Assembly: GCA_003551495.1 (NCBI GenBank)
Contig: PUMT01000175.1
Coordinates: forward strand, 1-33,586
Reading direction: 5' to 3'
DNA from: Bacteroidota bacterium
GTDB taxonomy: Bacteria; Bacteroidota; Bacteroidia; Bacteroidales; PUMT01
DNA length: 33,586 nucleotides
The notes beneath the pieces are model-generated. The model was given only the letters and a program-made list of their open reading frames with translations, ran no database searches and was not told the origin of the DNA. The position numbers were made by a program, and so were the translations under genes. How positions within the stretch are numbered: position 1 is the first letter of the stretch; each line of letters opens with the position of its first letter. This document shows, piece by piece, positions 17,141 through 25,593 of the stretch.

Positions 17141-17148
17141 CAAAAGTA
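17141..17148 (-). promoter_or_regulatory. -7 element for the SDR gene
   Basis: On the minus strand this reads TACTTTTG (TAnnTTTG), 16 bp before the ATG, so the transcript would have a leader of only about 10 nt. No clear -33 element is seen. Confidence 0.45.
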
Positions 17149-17194
17149 AAAAAAGGAGACGGGAAAACGAAGATAATTCCTCAAAAGGGAAATT

Positions 17195-17211
17195 TTTCTG
17201 TTTAACAGAAA
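17195..17211. repeat. Palindrome between the SDR gene and ribE
   Basis: TTTCTGTT and AACAGAAA are perfect inverted 8-mers around a single T. The core CTGTTTAACAG resembles the CTGTTAACAG core of the palindrome before asnS (5702-5719). The rest of the 274-bp gap (17125-17398) shows only the SDR -7 element. Confidence 0.4.
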
Positions 17212-17398
17212 TCTTATTCTGCCTGAATCTGACAAAATGAGATACTCATAATAAACTATCGAAACCGTATTGAATTATTAAGGTTTAGCTCTCTAATCTT
17301 CCTCAGGTTTGAATAATTTCAGATGATTCTCGAGTTTGCCGGTAACAGAAATATTGATTATTTTAGCAGGCACAATCAAAAAATTTAAAAAGCAGATT

Positions 17399-18001
17399 AT
17401 GTTTTCAGGAATCGTAGAAGAAGCAGCACCAGTTGTAGATCTTAAAAAGGAGGGAGGGAACCTTCATATAACCATGGAGTGTTCTTTCGCAAATGAGCTG
17501 AAGATTGACCAAAGCATTTCACATAACGGGGTTTGCCTCACAGTTGTCAAAACAACAGGCAAAACTTACACTGTTACCGCAATAAAGGAAACACTTGAAA
17601 AATCGAACCTGGGGTTATTGAAAACCGGGGATAAGGTGAATTTGGAACGCAGTCTGAGAATTGACAGCCTGCTTGACGGGCATCTGGTTCAGGGGCATGT
17701 TGACCAAACAGCAACTTGCACTGATGTAAGGGAAGCAGATGGCAGCTGGTATTTCTCCTTTGAATACGAGCCTTCATCAGACGAGTTTATAACTGTGGAA
17801 AAGGGATCCATATCAATAAACGGTATAAGTATGACAGTTGTTAATTCTAAAGAGGGTTCATTTGAAGTGGCCGTTATACCATTTACCTATGAAGTGACAA
17901 ACTTTCACCAGATAAAGCCCGGCACAGTGGTTAACCTTGAATTTGACGTTATTGGAAAGTATATCGCAAAAATTGTCAAACAACAACTTGGCAAAGAGTG
18001 A
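17399..18001 (+). CDS. ribE: Riboflavin synthase, alpha chain
   Basis: This 200-residue enzyme joins two 6,7-dimethyl-8-ribityllumazines to give riboflavin, the last step of the pathway. It shows the canonical MFSGIVEE start and the internal duplication of lumazine-binding domains. The paired signatures are HNGVCLTVV (about 42-50) and INGISMTVV (about 140-148), with GHVDQ at the domain junction. The ATG at 17399 gives the canonical N-terminus; upstream in-frame TTG codons would only add a non-conserved tail. No FMN riboswitch is seen upstream and no other rib gene is nearby. Confidence 0.95.
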   Translation: MFSGIVEEAAPVVDLKKEGGNLHITMECSFANELKIDQSISHNGVCLTVVKTTGKTYTVTAIKETLEKSNLGLLKTGDKVNLERSLRIDSLLDGHLVQGHVDQTATCTDVREADGSWYFSFEYEPSSDEFITVEKGSISINGISMTVVNSKEGSFEVAVIPFTYEVTNFHQIKPGTVVNLEFDVIGKYIAKIVKQQLGKE

Positions 18002-18071
18002 TCCTTTTTTGTTTTCGTAATCTAAATAAACTGTAACTTTCAGCAGTTCGCCGTTTTTGGGAACCCGCCAA

Positions 18072-18102
18072 TTGTTTTTTTTCAAACATAACTCTATCTT
18101 TG
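18072..18102 (+). promoter_or_regulatory. Promoter of ileS
   Basis: TTG (18072-18074), 20 bp, then TATCTTTG (18095-18102): an exact -7 match at good spacing. With the start at 18206 the leader would be about 97 nt. I see no T-box or other known element in it. Confidence 0.7.
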
Positions 18103-18205
18103 TAAACTTTTTGTAACCAGATGGGATTGCCTGTTATGCCCCCGGGGAGAGCCTTACATGCAGCAAGCCACATATTTCACTGATAAGAAAGAAAAACAAC
18201 ATAAA

Positions 18206-21200
18206 ATGGTAAAGTTTCCTGAATATAAAAAATTGGATCTGGCATCAGTAAATCGTGAAGTCCTGGAAAAATGGAACAGTGAAAAAACTTTTGAAAAAAG
18301 CCTTACATCCCGTAAAGAGAATAAAAATTTCGTTTTTTATGAAGGCCCTCCGTCGGCAAACGGCATTCCAGGTATTCACCACGTAATGTCCCGGGCTATA
18401 AAGGATCTGTTTTGCCGCTACAAAACACTGAAAGGTTTTTATGTCGAAAGAAAAGCCGGATGGGACACTCATGGTTTGCCCGTTGAGCTGAGTGTTGAGG
18501 AAAGTATGGGAATTACGAAAGAGGATATCGGCAAAACAATTTCTGTAGAGGAGTTCAATAACGCCTGCCGCAGGGAAGTAATGAAATATACCGATGTGTG
18601 GGAGGAGCTGACCCAGAAAATGGGTTTCTGGCTTGATATGGACAACCCTTATATAACTTATGATAACAGGTATGTTGAAACTTTGTGGCACCTGCAGAAA
18701 ATGCTTTTTGAAAAGGGTTACCTGTACAAGGGATACTCCATTCAGCCCTATTCACCTGCAGCCGGAACCGGTTTGAGCACCCATGAGCTGAACCAGCCGG
18801 GATGCTACCGTGATGTCAAGGATACTACGGTTGTAGCACAGTTCAAAGTGGTAAGGAATGAGCAGTCTGAAAAATTTTTCAGTGATATTTCAACAGACAT
18901 GTTTCTGCTTGCCTGGACAACAACTCCATGGACACTTCCTTCCAACACTGCACTGGTGACAGGAGAGAACATCAGATATGTAAAAGTTCTAACATTCAAC
19001 CAGTACACCGGAATTCCGGTTACAGTTGTTCTGGCAAAAGACCGGATAAACGAATATTTCCCGGGAAGCAATGTTGATCTGGATTTTGATAATTACAAAC
19101 CGGGTGATAAAAAAGTGCCTTTCAAAATTATCGGGGAATTCAGCGGCAAAGATCTTGAGGGATTAAGTTACGAACAGTTGATGCCGCTTTCAAAACCTGA
19201 TAACGGGAAAGCTTTTATTGTTATAACAGACAATTTCGTAACTACCGATGAAGGTACAGGAATCGTTCACATAGCACCAAGCTTTGGCGCAGACGACTTC
19301 CGGATAGGGAAAGCACATGGTATCGGATCACTGACGCTGGTGGACAAAAAAGGCAAATTTACAGATGATGCCGGATGGCTTGCAGGCAAGTATGTAAAAA
19401 ATGAATACACCGAAACCCTTTCCGAAGAAGATACCACAACTGACACGGAGATTGCAGTCCGCCTCAAAAAAGAGAATAAGGCTTTCAAAGTGGAAAAATA
19501 TGTTCACTCTTATCCCCACTGCTGGCGTACAGACAAACCAATACTTTACTATCCGCTTGACTCATGGTTCATAAAGACCACCGCAGCAAAGGAAAAACTT
19601 ATAGAGCTGAACAATACCATTAACTGGAAACCCGAATCAACCGGTACCGGACGATTTGGAAAATGGCTTGAGAACCTGCAGGACTGGAACCTGTCACGAT
19701 CCAGGTCCTGGGGTACTCCACTGCCGATCTGGGTAAGCGAAGACCGGAGTGAAATGAAATGCATTGGTTCCGTGGCAGAGCTTAAAAAAGAAATTGGAAA
19801 AGCGGTAGATGCCGGTTTCATGGATGAAAATCCATTGTCAGGGTTCCGGGAAGATGATTTTTCAGATGAAAACTACAACCTTTTCGACCTTCACCGTCCT
19901 TATGTTGACTCTGTTGTTCTTGTTTCACCATCAGGTAAAAAGATGTTCCGCGAACCAGACCTGATTGATGTTTGGTTCGATTCAGGTGCCATGCCTTATG
20001 CACAATTTCACTATCCATTTGAGAACATGGATAAATTCAGGGAGAATTTCCCCGCAGATTTTATAGCTGAAGGAGTTGACCAGACCCGGGGATGGTTTTT
20101 TACATTGCATGTTATAGCCTGCATATTGTTTGACAATGTTGCTTTCAGAAATATTGTATCAAACGGCCTTGTGCTGGACAAAGCGGGGAACAAAATGTCC
20201 AAAAGGCTTGGCAATGCTGTAGATCCTTTCGAGGTAATCGAAAAATACGGAGCCGACCCGCTTCGCTGGTATATGATAACCAATGCACAGCCATGGGATA
20301 ATCTGAAATTTGATGAAAACGGCGTTGATGAAGTTAAACGGAAATTTTTTGGAACACTGTACAATACCTACTCATTTTTTGCACTTTATGCCAATATTGA
20401 CGGCTTTTCCAACAGTGAAGAAACGGTTCCGGTGAAACAAAGACCTGAAATTGACCGCTGGATCATATCCCTGCTTAATTCCATGATAAAAGATGTAGAA
20501 GAAGCCTATGAGAATTATGACCCTACAAAAGCAGGAAGGATCATTCAGCACTTTACTATTGAGCATCTCAGCAACTGGTATGTGAGACTTAACAGAAAGC
20601 GTTTCTGGGGCGGAGAAAAAAATGAAAACAAGCTGGCTGCATATCAGACCCTATATGAATGTCTTGAAAAAATAACTCTTTTGGCATCCCCCATCTCTCC
20701 CTTTTATTCTGATAAACTATATTGTGACCTTGCGGGGGCTTCAGACAGGGACAATCCGGGATCCGTTCATCTTGCAGGTTTCCCCGAATACAATGAGGAA
20801 TATATAGACGGGAAACTGGAAGAGAGAATGGACCTTGCGCAGCGTATTTGCTCAATAGTGCTTAGCCTCAGGAGAAAAGTAGGTATTAAGGTACGACAGC
20901 CTTTAGAGAAAATAATGATCCCTGTTCTTGACCCAAAACTCAAGCCGGCTGTGGAGGCAGTAAAACAGCTTATACTCACGGAAATAAATGTTAAAGGAAT
21001 TGAATTTATTTCAGACACATCAGATGTTGTTGTTAAAAAAATCAAACCATATTTCAAATCACTTGGTCCAAAATACGGACCTCTTATGAAAGAGATTAAC
21101 AGGATTTTAAGTAATTTTTCGCAGAAAGATATTATAGAACTTGAAAGAAGTGGTTTTTCCGAAATTATTACTTCTGATGGACAAAGCATAAAGCTTACTA

Positions 21201-21565
21201 TTGAAGATGTTGAGATTTTTTCAGAAGATATTCCGGGATGGCTGGTTGCAGGCGATGGTAAACTGACAGTTGCGCTGGATGTAACCGTTACCGAAGAGCT
21301 TAAACTTGAAGGGATTGCGCGGGAATTCATCAACCGGATACAAAATCTCAGAAAAGAAAGTGGCCTGGATGTTGTAGATAAAATATCCATTTTTATTCAA
21401 AAACATGATGCAATTAACAAAGCTGTTGAAAAGCATAAAAATTATATTGTTACCCAAACCCTTGCAGGTAGTATAGATCTTGTTGACAACCTGCTGAACA
21501 ACAACGCAAAGCTTGTGAAGATAGATGATGAAGTTGAAACCTATATAAAAATTGAAAAACGTTAA
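18206..21565 (+). CDS. ileS: Isoleucyl-tRNA synthetase, IleRS2 type with GXHH signature
   Basis: This 1119-residue class I synthetase attaches Ile to tRNA-Ile and edits mischarged Val. The KMSKS loop reads KMSKR (663-667). Motifs such as GWDTHGLPVE and the CP1 editing domain (about 190-400) are present, and there is no C-terminal zinc finger. It therefore belongs to the eukaryote-like IleRS2 group, which tolerates mupirocin. The HXGH motif is replaced by GIHH (Gly56-Ile57-His58-His59, in ANGIPGIHHV). I chose the ATG at 18206 because MVKFPEYKKLDL is the usual family start; an in-frame ATG at 18158 would add 16 residues. The gene leads an ileS-dksA-lspA cluster. Confidence 0.96.
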   Translation: MVKFPEYKKLDLASVNREVLEKWNSEKTFEKSLTSRKENKNFVFYEGPPSANGIPGIHHVMSRAIKDLFCRYKTLKGFYVERKAGWDTHGLPVELSVEESMGITKEDIGKTISVEEFNNACRREVMKYTDVWEELTQKMGFWLDMDNPYITYDNRYVETLWHLQKMLFEKGYLYKGYSIQPYSPAAGTGLSTHELNQPGCYRDVKDTTVVAQFKVVRNEQSEKFFSDISTDMFLLAWTTTPWTLPSNTALVTGENIRYVKVLTFNQYTGIPVTVVLAKDRINEYFPGSNVDLDFDNYKPGDKKVPFKIIGEFSGKDLEGLSYEQLMPLSKPDNGKAFIVITDNFVTTDEGTGIVHIAPSFGADDFRIGKAHGIGSLTLVDKKGKFTDDAGWLAGKYVKNEYTETLSEEDTTTDTEIAVRLKKENKAFKVEKYVHSYPHCWRTDKPILYYPLDSWFIKTTAAKEKLIELNNTINWKPESTGTGRFGKWLENLQDWNLSRSRSWGTPLPIWVSEDRSEMKCIGSVAELKKEIGKAVDAGFMDENPLSGFREDDFSDENYNLFDLHRPYVDSVVLVSPSGKKMFREPDLIDVWFDSGAMPYAQFHYPFENMDKFRENFPADFIAEGVDQTRGWFFTLHVIACILFDNVAFRNIVSNGLVLDKAGNKMSKRLGNAVDPFEVIEKYGADPLRWYMITNAQPWDNLKFDENGVDEVKRKFFGTLYNTYSFFALYANIDGFSNSEETVPVKQRPEIDRWIISLLNSMIKDVEEAYENYDPTKAGRIIQHFTIEHLSNWYVRLNRKRFWGGEKNENKLAAYQTLYECLEKITLLASPISPFYSDKLYCDLAGASDRDNPGSVHLAGFPEYNEEYIDGKLEERMDLAQRICSIVLSLRRKVGIKVRQPLEKIMIPVLDPKLKPAVEAVKQLILTEINVKGIEFISDTSDVVVKKIKPYFKSLGPKYGPLMKEINRILSNFSQKDIIELERSGFSEIITSDGQSIKLTIEDVEIFSEDIPGWLVAGDGKLTVALDVTVTEELKLEGIAREFINRIQNLRKESGLDVVDKISIFIQKHDAINKAVEKHKNYIVTQTLAGSIDLVDNLLNNNAKLVKIDDEVETYIKIEKR

Positions 21566-21584
21566 TTGCAGATTGATTAAAGTG

Positions 21585-21613
21585 TTGCAAATAATAAAAT
21601 TTTCTTACTTTTG
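21585..21613 (+). promoter_or_regulatory. Promoter of the dksA-like gene
   Basis: TTG (21585-21587), 18 bp, then TACTTTTG (21606-21613), an exact TAnnTTTG match. It ends 24 bp before the ATG, so the gene can be expressed independently of ileS. Confidence 0.7.
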
Positions 21614-21637
21614 TGAAAATTTCTAAACCTGTCAAAG

Positions 21638-22030
21638 ATGGAAGATAACCAGAAAACTGAGAAAACGAGGTATTCGGATAAAGAGCTGGAGGAGTTCAGG
21701 GAAATCATCCTGAAAAAGCTTGAAAAAGCAAAAAAGGATTATGAACTGCTGAAAAGCACTATAACGCAGGGTGACAGCAACGATATACAGGATACATCTC
21801 CAACCTTCAAGGTTTTGGAGGAGGGAGCTTCCACCCTGTCAAAGGAAGAAGCAGGCAATCTTGCCCAAAGACAGTTAAAGTTCATTCAGCATCTTCAGGC
21901 TGCACTAATTAGAATTGAGCATAAAACTTACGGCATTTGCCGTGAAACAGGCAAACTTATTTCAAAAGAGCGCCTTCGTGCAGTACCTCATGCTACACTG
22001 AGCATTGACGCAAAGCAAAAACAAAAATAA
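21638..22030 (+). CDS. TraR/DksA-like regulator lacking zinc ligands
   Basis: This 130-residue protein is built like DksA: an N-terminal coiled-coil hairpin (about 15-95) that would enter the RNA polymerase secondary channel, then the zinc-finger fold. Only one of the four zinc cysteines is left: Cys101 is kept, while the other positions are Thr104, Ser122 and Ala125. The finger scaffold (YGICRETGKLISKERLRAVPHATLSID) is otherwise intact. It probably modulates transcription initiation, perhaps with ppGpp. It has its own promoter and sits between ileS and lspA. Confidence 0.88.
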   Translation: MEDNQKTEKTRYSDKELEEFREIILKKLEKAKKDYELLKSTITQGDSNDIQDTSPTFKVLEEGASTLSKEEAGNLAQRQLKFIQHLQAALIRIEHKTYGICRETGKLISKERLRAVPHATLSIDAKQKQK

Positions 22031-22113
22031 CTTCTGTAGTCTTGCCACTGAAAAAAATTCAATGGCATAACCATAAAGTTCCCGGTTTGTTCCCCGGTTA
22101 TTTTAATAAAAAA

Positions 22114-22725
22114 ATGAAGCTGTCAATCGGACAAAAAACTCTTTTTCTCATACTGTTTGTGATTGCAGCAGATCAGGCACTTAAAATATGGGTCAAGACA
22201 AACATGATCCTTGGAGAAGAGATACCTGTTCTGGGCAACTGGTTCATAATCCACTTTACAGAAAATGTCGGCATGGCTTTCGGCCTGGAAATCGGAGGTG
22301 AATTCGGGAAATTAATTCTTAGCATTTTCAGGATAGTTGCAGTTATTGCAATAGGATGGTATATTTATTACCTGATGAGGAAAAATGCTCCTGCCGGACT
22401 GATCCTTTCACTTTCACTTATATTTTCAGGAGCACTCGGCAATATAATTGACAGTGCTTTTTATGGAATGATTTTCAATGAAAGCTATTACCAGACCGCT
22501 ACACTATTCCCGGAAGAAGGAGGATATGCCCCGTTCCTTCACGGAAGGGTTGTGGACATGTTATACTTTCCCGTATTAAGGGGATACTATCCGGAGTGGT
22601 TGCCTTTTGTTGGAGGTGAACATTTTATTTTTTTCAGGCCTGTATTCAACATTGCAGATGCTGCAATTACAACCGGTGTTGCAATTACCCTCATATTTTA
22701 CCGGGGATTTTTCCATAAGCATTAA
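22114..22725 (+). CDS. lspA: Lipoprotein signal peptidase II
   Basis: This 203-residue four-helix inner-membrane aspartyl protease removes signal peptides from prolipoproteins. The catalytic aspartates are Asp148 (GRVVDM) and Asp182 (FNIADAAI). Conserved Asp20, the ENVGMAFG loop (50-57) and GNIID (109-113) are also present. Compared with the E. coli enzyme it carries an insertion of about 20-25 residues between GNIID and VVDM and another before FNIAD, as in other Bacteroidota. I chose the ATG at 22114; a TTG at 22042 would add 24 residues not seen in the family. It follows the dksA-like gene by 83 bp. Confidence 0.95.
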   Translation: MKLSIGQKTLFLILFVIAADQALKIWVKTNMILGEEIPVLGNWFIIHFTENVGMAFGLEIGGEFGKLILSIFRIVAVIAIGWYIYYLMRKNAPAGLILSLSLIFSGALGNIIDSAFYGMIFNESYYQTATLFPEEGGYAPFLHGRVVDMLYFPVLRGYYPEWLPFVGGEHFIFFRPVFNIADAAITTGVAITLIFYRGFFHKH

Positions 22726-22753
22726 AGATGCTTTTCCATCCCCTCCCTAAAGT

Positions 22754-22987
22754 TTATTCAGTCCTTAAATTTTCTGCAGGTATCTTTTTCCTTGCCATTA
22801 TGAAAAAGAAGTATTCAACGGCAGCCAGGAATAAAAGAGCATATCCCATTAGCTCTGTACCTTCTTCTGCCGCATTTTTGACCCATCGGTACTGATCCAC
22901 CAGAACATCCACTTCCAGAATATTTTCCCATATTATTTTGCGTCCGAAAAGGAGGGAAAATTCCCCTACCCGGTAATTATTTGAGCA
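22754..22987 (-). pseudogene. Start-less remnant of a membrane-protein gene
   Basis: A 77-codon open frame runs on the minus strand directly after the DUF2905 stop codon, in the same frame, with no ATG or TTG that could start most of it (an internal GTG would give only about 52 residues). The product reads sensibly: a charged stretch, then EEGTELMGYALLFLAAVEYFFFIM, a good membrane helix, then ARKK and a polar tail ending in a normal TAA. This looks like the C-terminus of a larger membrane protein whose 5' part was lost. I cannot name the family. It fills most of the 262-bp gap between lspA and the DUF2905 gene. Confidence 0.45.
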
Positions 22988-23215
22988 TTACTGAAAAAAT
23001 CTCCTGATAATATAAATTGCAACACTTAAAACAATGCTTAAAAGAATTGCTGTAGTTACCGGAAAGTAAAACCTGAAATTCTCTCTTTCAATGTATATGT
23101 CTCCGGGAAGCCTGCCCAAAAAATTGCCCCTTCCTGAAAAGAATGAAACAGCAATTCCTGCAATTATAAGCAATATACCTGTTATTACAAGTATTTTCCC
23201 CAGATGGTTAAGCAT
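22988..23215 (-). CDS. DUF2905 family small membrane protein
   Basis: This 75-residue protein has two membrane helices (about 6-26 and 53-71). They flank the family signature GRLPGDIYIERENFRFYFPVTT (34-55). The function is unknown. It begins 15 bp after the metallopeptidase gene on the same strand, so the two are probably one transcript. Its stop codon is followed in frame by the remnant at 22754-22987. Confidence 0.88.
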   Translation of the reverse strand: MLNHLGKILVITGILLIIAGIAVSFFSGRGNFLGRLPGDIYIERENFRFYFPVTTAILLSIVLSVAIYIIRRFFQ

Positions 23216-23230
23216 ATATACCTCTTTTGG

Positions 23231-23983
23231 TCATTGATAATAAACCGGGTATTTCCTAATTTCATTTGCAAGTCCCCTGGCATTCCCTGAAACAATTTGC
23301 AAAAGATCCCAGAACTGTCTGCCATGGTTTTTATGGACAGTGTGAACAAGTTCATGAAGAATTACATAATCGATCAGGTGATAAGGCAACTTCATCAAGT
23401 GAATGCTTAGATTTATATTATTGGCTGCAGAACAGCTTCCCCACCTTGTCCTGCTGTCCCTTAGTGTTAGCCTCCCATACTTAAAACCATGAATTTCTGC
23501 AAGGGAATTCAGGCGTTCTGGCAGGTATTCCCGGGCTTCTATCCTGAGTGCTGCAATCACCCCCTGTTTAACGGCTGTTTGAACCTTTACACCGGCTTTA
23601 TCGAGATGAGCCGGGTAGTAGATTTTTATTAAGCCGTTATCCAGGGAAACCTTAACATCTGATTTGTTATATTTTATGAACCTCAGCGAAAATCTCCGGG
23701 TCAGCTTATCTGTATCCGTGTCGTACACGACTTTGGCAGACGATATCTCATCAAGTTTTTTTATAATCCACTTATAATTTCTCTTAATAAAAATTTCACC
23801 CATCCTGTAAGTACAAAACGATGGGATGGTAACCCTTACCCTTCTGCCAGGCCTTACAGAAAGGGTTATTCTTTTGGCAGTTCTGGTTTTTACAAGGAGA
23901 ACTTCCCCTATTTCCGGATACTGTTTTGTTATGCTGGCCATAAATGCAATATTAAAAAGTCTGACTGAGCGAGTCAAGTTCAT
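23231..23983 (-). CDS. YgjP/DUF45-type zinc metallopeptidase
   Basis: This 250-residue protein has the metal-binding HELVH motif (210-214), followed by NHGRQFW (219-225) with His220 as the likely third ligand. This is the pattern of the YgjP/SprT-like DUF45 family. The N-terminal part (about 25-60, RTAKRITLSVRPGRRVRVTIP) and the RTRWGSCS segment (184-191) are also typical. The substrate is unknown. The longest ATG start is given; conserved similarity begins near Met15 (ATG at 23941), which is a credible alternative. It is the first gene of a minus-strand pair with DUF2905. Confidence 0.88.
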   Translation of the reverse strand: MNLTRSVRLFNIAFMASITKQYPEIGEVLLVKTRTAKRITLSVRPGRRVRVTIPSFCTYRMGEIFIKRNYKWIIKKLDEISSAKVVYDTDTDKLTRRFSLRFIKYNKSDVKVSLDNGLIKIYYPAHLDKAGVKVQTAVKQGVIAALRIEAREYLPERLNSLAEIHGFKYGRLTLRDSRTRWGSCSAANNINLSIHLMKLPYHLIDYVILHELVHTVHKNHGRQFWDLLQIVSGNARGLANEIRKYPVYYQ

Positions 23984-24076
23984 CTGTTTTTTTTACCAAT
24001 AATTGTACAATTAAAGTAACTAAATTATATTTGGAACATTTTTAACATTAATTAACCCTTATAATTCCCTACATTA

Positions 24077-24108
24077 TTGTTCATTGTAAATAATAAAAAC
24101 TATTTTTG
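24077..24108 (+). promoter_or_regulatory. Promoter of the efflux operon
   Basis: TTG (24077-24079), 21 bp, then TATTTTTG (24101-24108), an exact -7 match. The leader would be about 95 nt and is AT-rich. The rest of the 225-bp gap (23984-24208) shows no other element. Confidence 0.65.
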
Positions 24109-24208
24109 GCAGATAAGTTTTGAACATAAAAAAACCAAATCAGTTGTTCTCATATAATCATTTTTCTACATCCGTCAATATACAGTATTAACATTCAACA
24201 AAAACAAT

Positions 24209-25558
24209 ATGAATAAGTTAGGTTTATTTATTTTCATTGCGGCAGTCCTATTCTATTCAGGCTCCCGGGTTAAATCACAGGAAAAATGGTCACTTGAACA
24301 GTGCATTCAATACGCCATGGAGAACAACCTGGCAATTAAACAGCAAAAACTTTCAGTTGAGCTGAGCGAAAATGCCTACACACAATCCAGGGCATCCAGA
24401 ATTCCAAGCCTGAATGCGGGAGCGAGTCCAAACCTTAACTACGGGCGCTCAATAGATCCCGTAACAAACCTCCCGGTCACAGACAACGTACAATCATTCA
24501 ACTATTCTGTCAGGAGCAGCGTTACCCTTTTCAACGGGTTCCAGATCCGTAACAGCATTGAACAAAACAGGCTTGACCTTATGGCAAGTCATAAAGATGT
24601 GGAAAAGATACAAAATGACGTTTCCCTTAATATTGCATCGGCATATTTACAGATCCTTTTTAATTATGAATTGCTTGAAATCGCAAAAAACCAGCTGGAG
24701 ATAACCCAACAGCAAGTTGAAAGGACCAGGGCTCTCGTTGAGGCAGGAAGTGTCCCTAAAGGCAGCCTTCTTGAGATTGAAGCACAGGCAGCATCGGAAA
24801 ACCTTCGTGTGGTAAACGCGGAAAACCAGCTTCAGATGTCATACCTGAACCTTACACAGTTGCTTGAGCTGGATCACTCCGAAGGTTTTGCAATAGAAAT
24901 ACCTGATTTTTCGGATGTTGCTATACATCAGCTTTATTATTCCATTGATGAAGTTTACAGGGAAGCACTGGAAATACAACCACATATAGAAAGCGCCCGC
25001 CTTGACCTTGAGATTGCAAATCGTGGACTGAATATTGCACGCGGCCGCAGGAGTCCGAGCCTCAGCCTGAGCAGCTCATACTCCAGTCACTACAGGAGAC
25101 TTGTTCGCGACGGGGATGTTTTTGGTGATCCTGACCCTTTTGTTGACCAGATTAAAGACAATCAAAGTTTTGCGTTTTCCCTTTCCCTTTCGATACCCAT
25201 TTTCAATTCACTGCAAACTCATACTTCAATCCAGAATGCAAAAGTAGGTATACTGAATTCCGAATATTCTTTACAGCAAACCAAGAACAGGCTCTTTAAC
25301 GACATTCAGCAGGCATACACCGATGCCTCAGCTTCTTATGAAAAATATCTTGCTACTGAAAAAGCCGTGCAATCAATGAGTGAAGCTTTTCGTTATACCG
25401 AAGAGCGTTTTGAAGTAGGGATGGTAAATGTTGTTGATTACAATCTTGCAAAGAATCAGCTTACAAGCGCACAGTCTGATTTGCTGACTGCAAAGTATGA
25501 ATACATTTTCACAACCAATGTGCTTGAGTTTTATCTGGGCAATCCGATCTCTTTTTAA
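24209..25558 (+). CDS. TolC-family outer-membrane efflux protein
   Basis: This 449-residue protein has a signal peptide (1-23, cleavage near KSQ) and the two-fold OEP repeat with long coiled-coil helices (about 130-230 and 340-430). It starts with the usual WSLEQCIQYAMENNLAIKQQ. It forms the trimeric outer-membrane and periplasmic tunnel of a tripartite exporter. It is 35 bp upstream of a membrane fusion protein gene, its expected partner. The inner-membrane pump is not encoded nearby. Confidence 0.93.
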   Translation: MNKLGLFIFIAAVLFYSGSRVKSQEKWSLEQCIQYAMENNLAIKQQKLSVELSENAYTQSRASRIPSLNAGASPNLNYGRSIDPVTNLPVTDNVQSFNYSVRSSVTLFNGFQIRNSIEQNRLDLMASHKDVEKIQNDVSLNIASAYLQILFNYELLEIAKNQLEITQQQVERTRALVEAGSVPKGSLLEIEAQAASENLRVVNAENQLQMSYLNLTQLLELDHSEGFAIEIPDFSDVAIHQLYYSIDEVYREALEIQPHIESARLDLEIANRGLNIARGRRSPSLSLSSSYSSHYRRLVRDGDVFGDPDPFVDQIKDNQSFAFSLSLSIPIFNSLQTHTSIQNAKVGILNSEYSLQQTKNRLFNDIQQAYTDASASYEKYLATEKAVQSMSEAFRYTEERFEVGMVNVVDYNLAKNQLTSAQSDLLTAKYEYIFTTNVLEFYLGNPISF

Positions 25559-25593
25559 AACAAAATAAATAACCACCAACTCCAGTAAATAAA

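Noticed and set aside
18103-18205. T-box or other known riboswitch in the ileS leader
   Set aside because: No T-box sequence, no specifier-stem layout and no terminator; T-boxes are not expected in this phylum.
20767-21390. 207-codon open frame antisense to ileS
   Set aside because: Very Ser/Ile-rich antisense shadow of a certain gene, with no recognisable domain.
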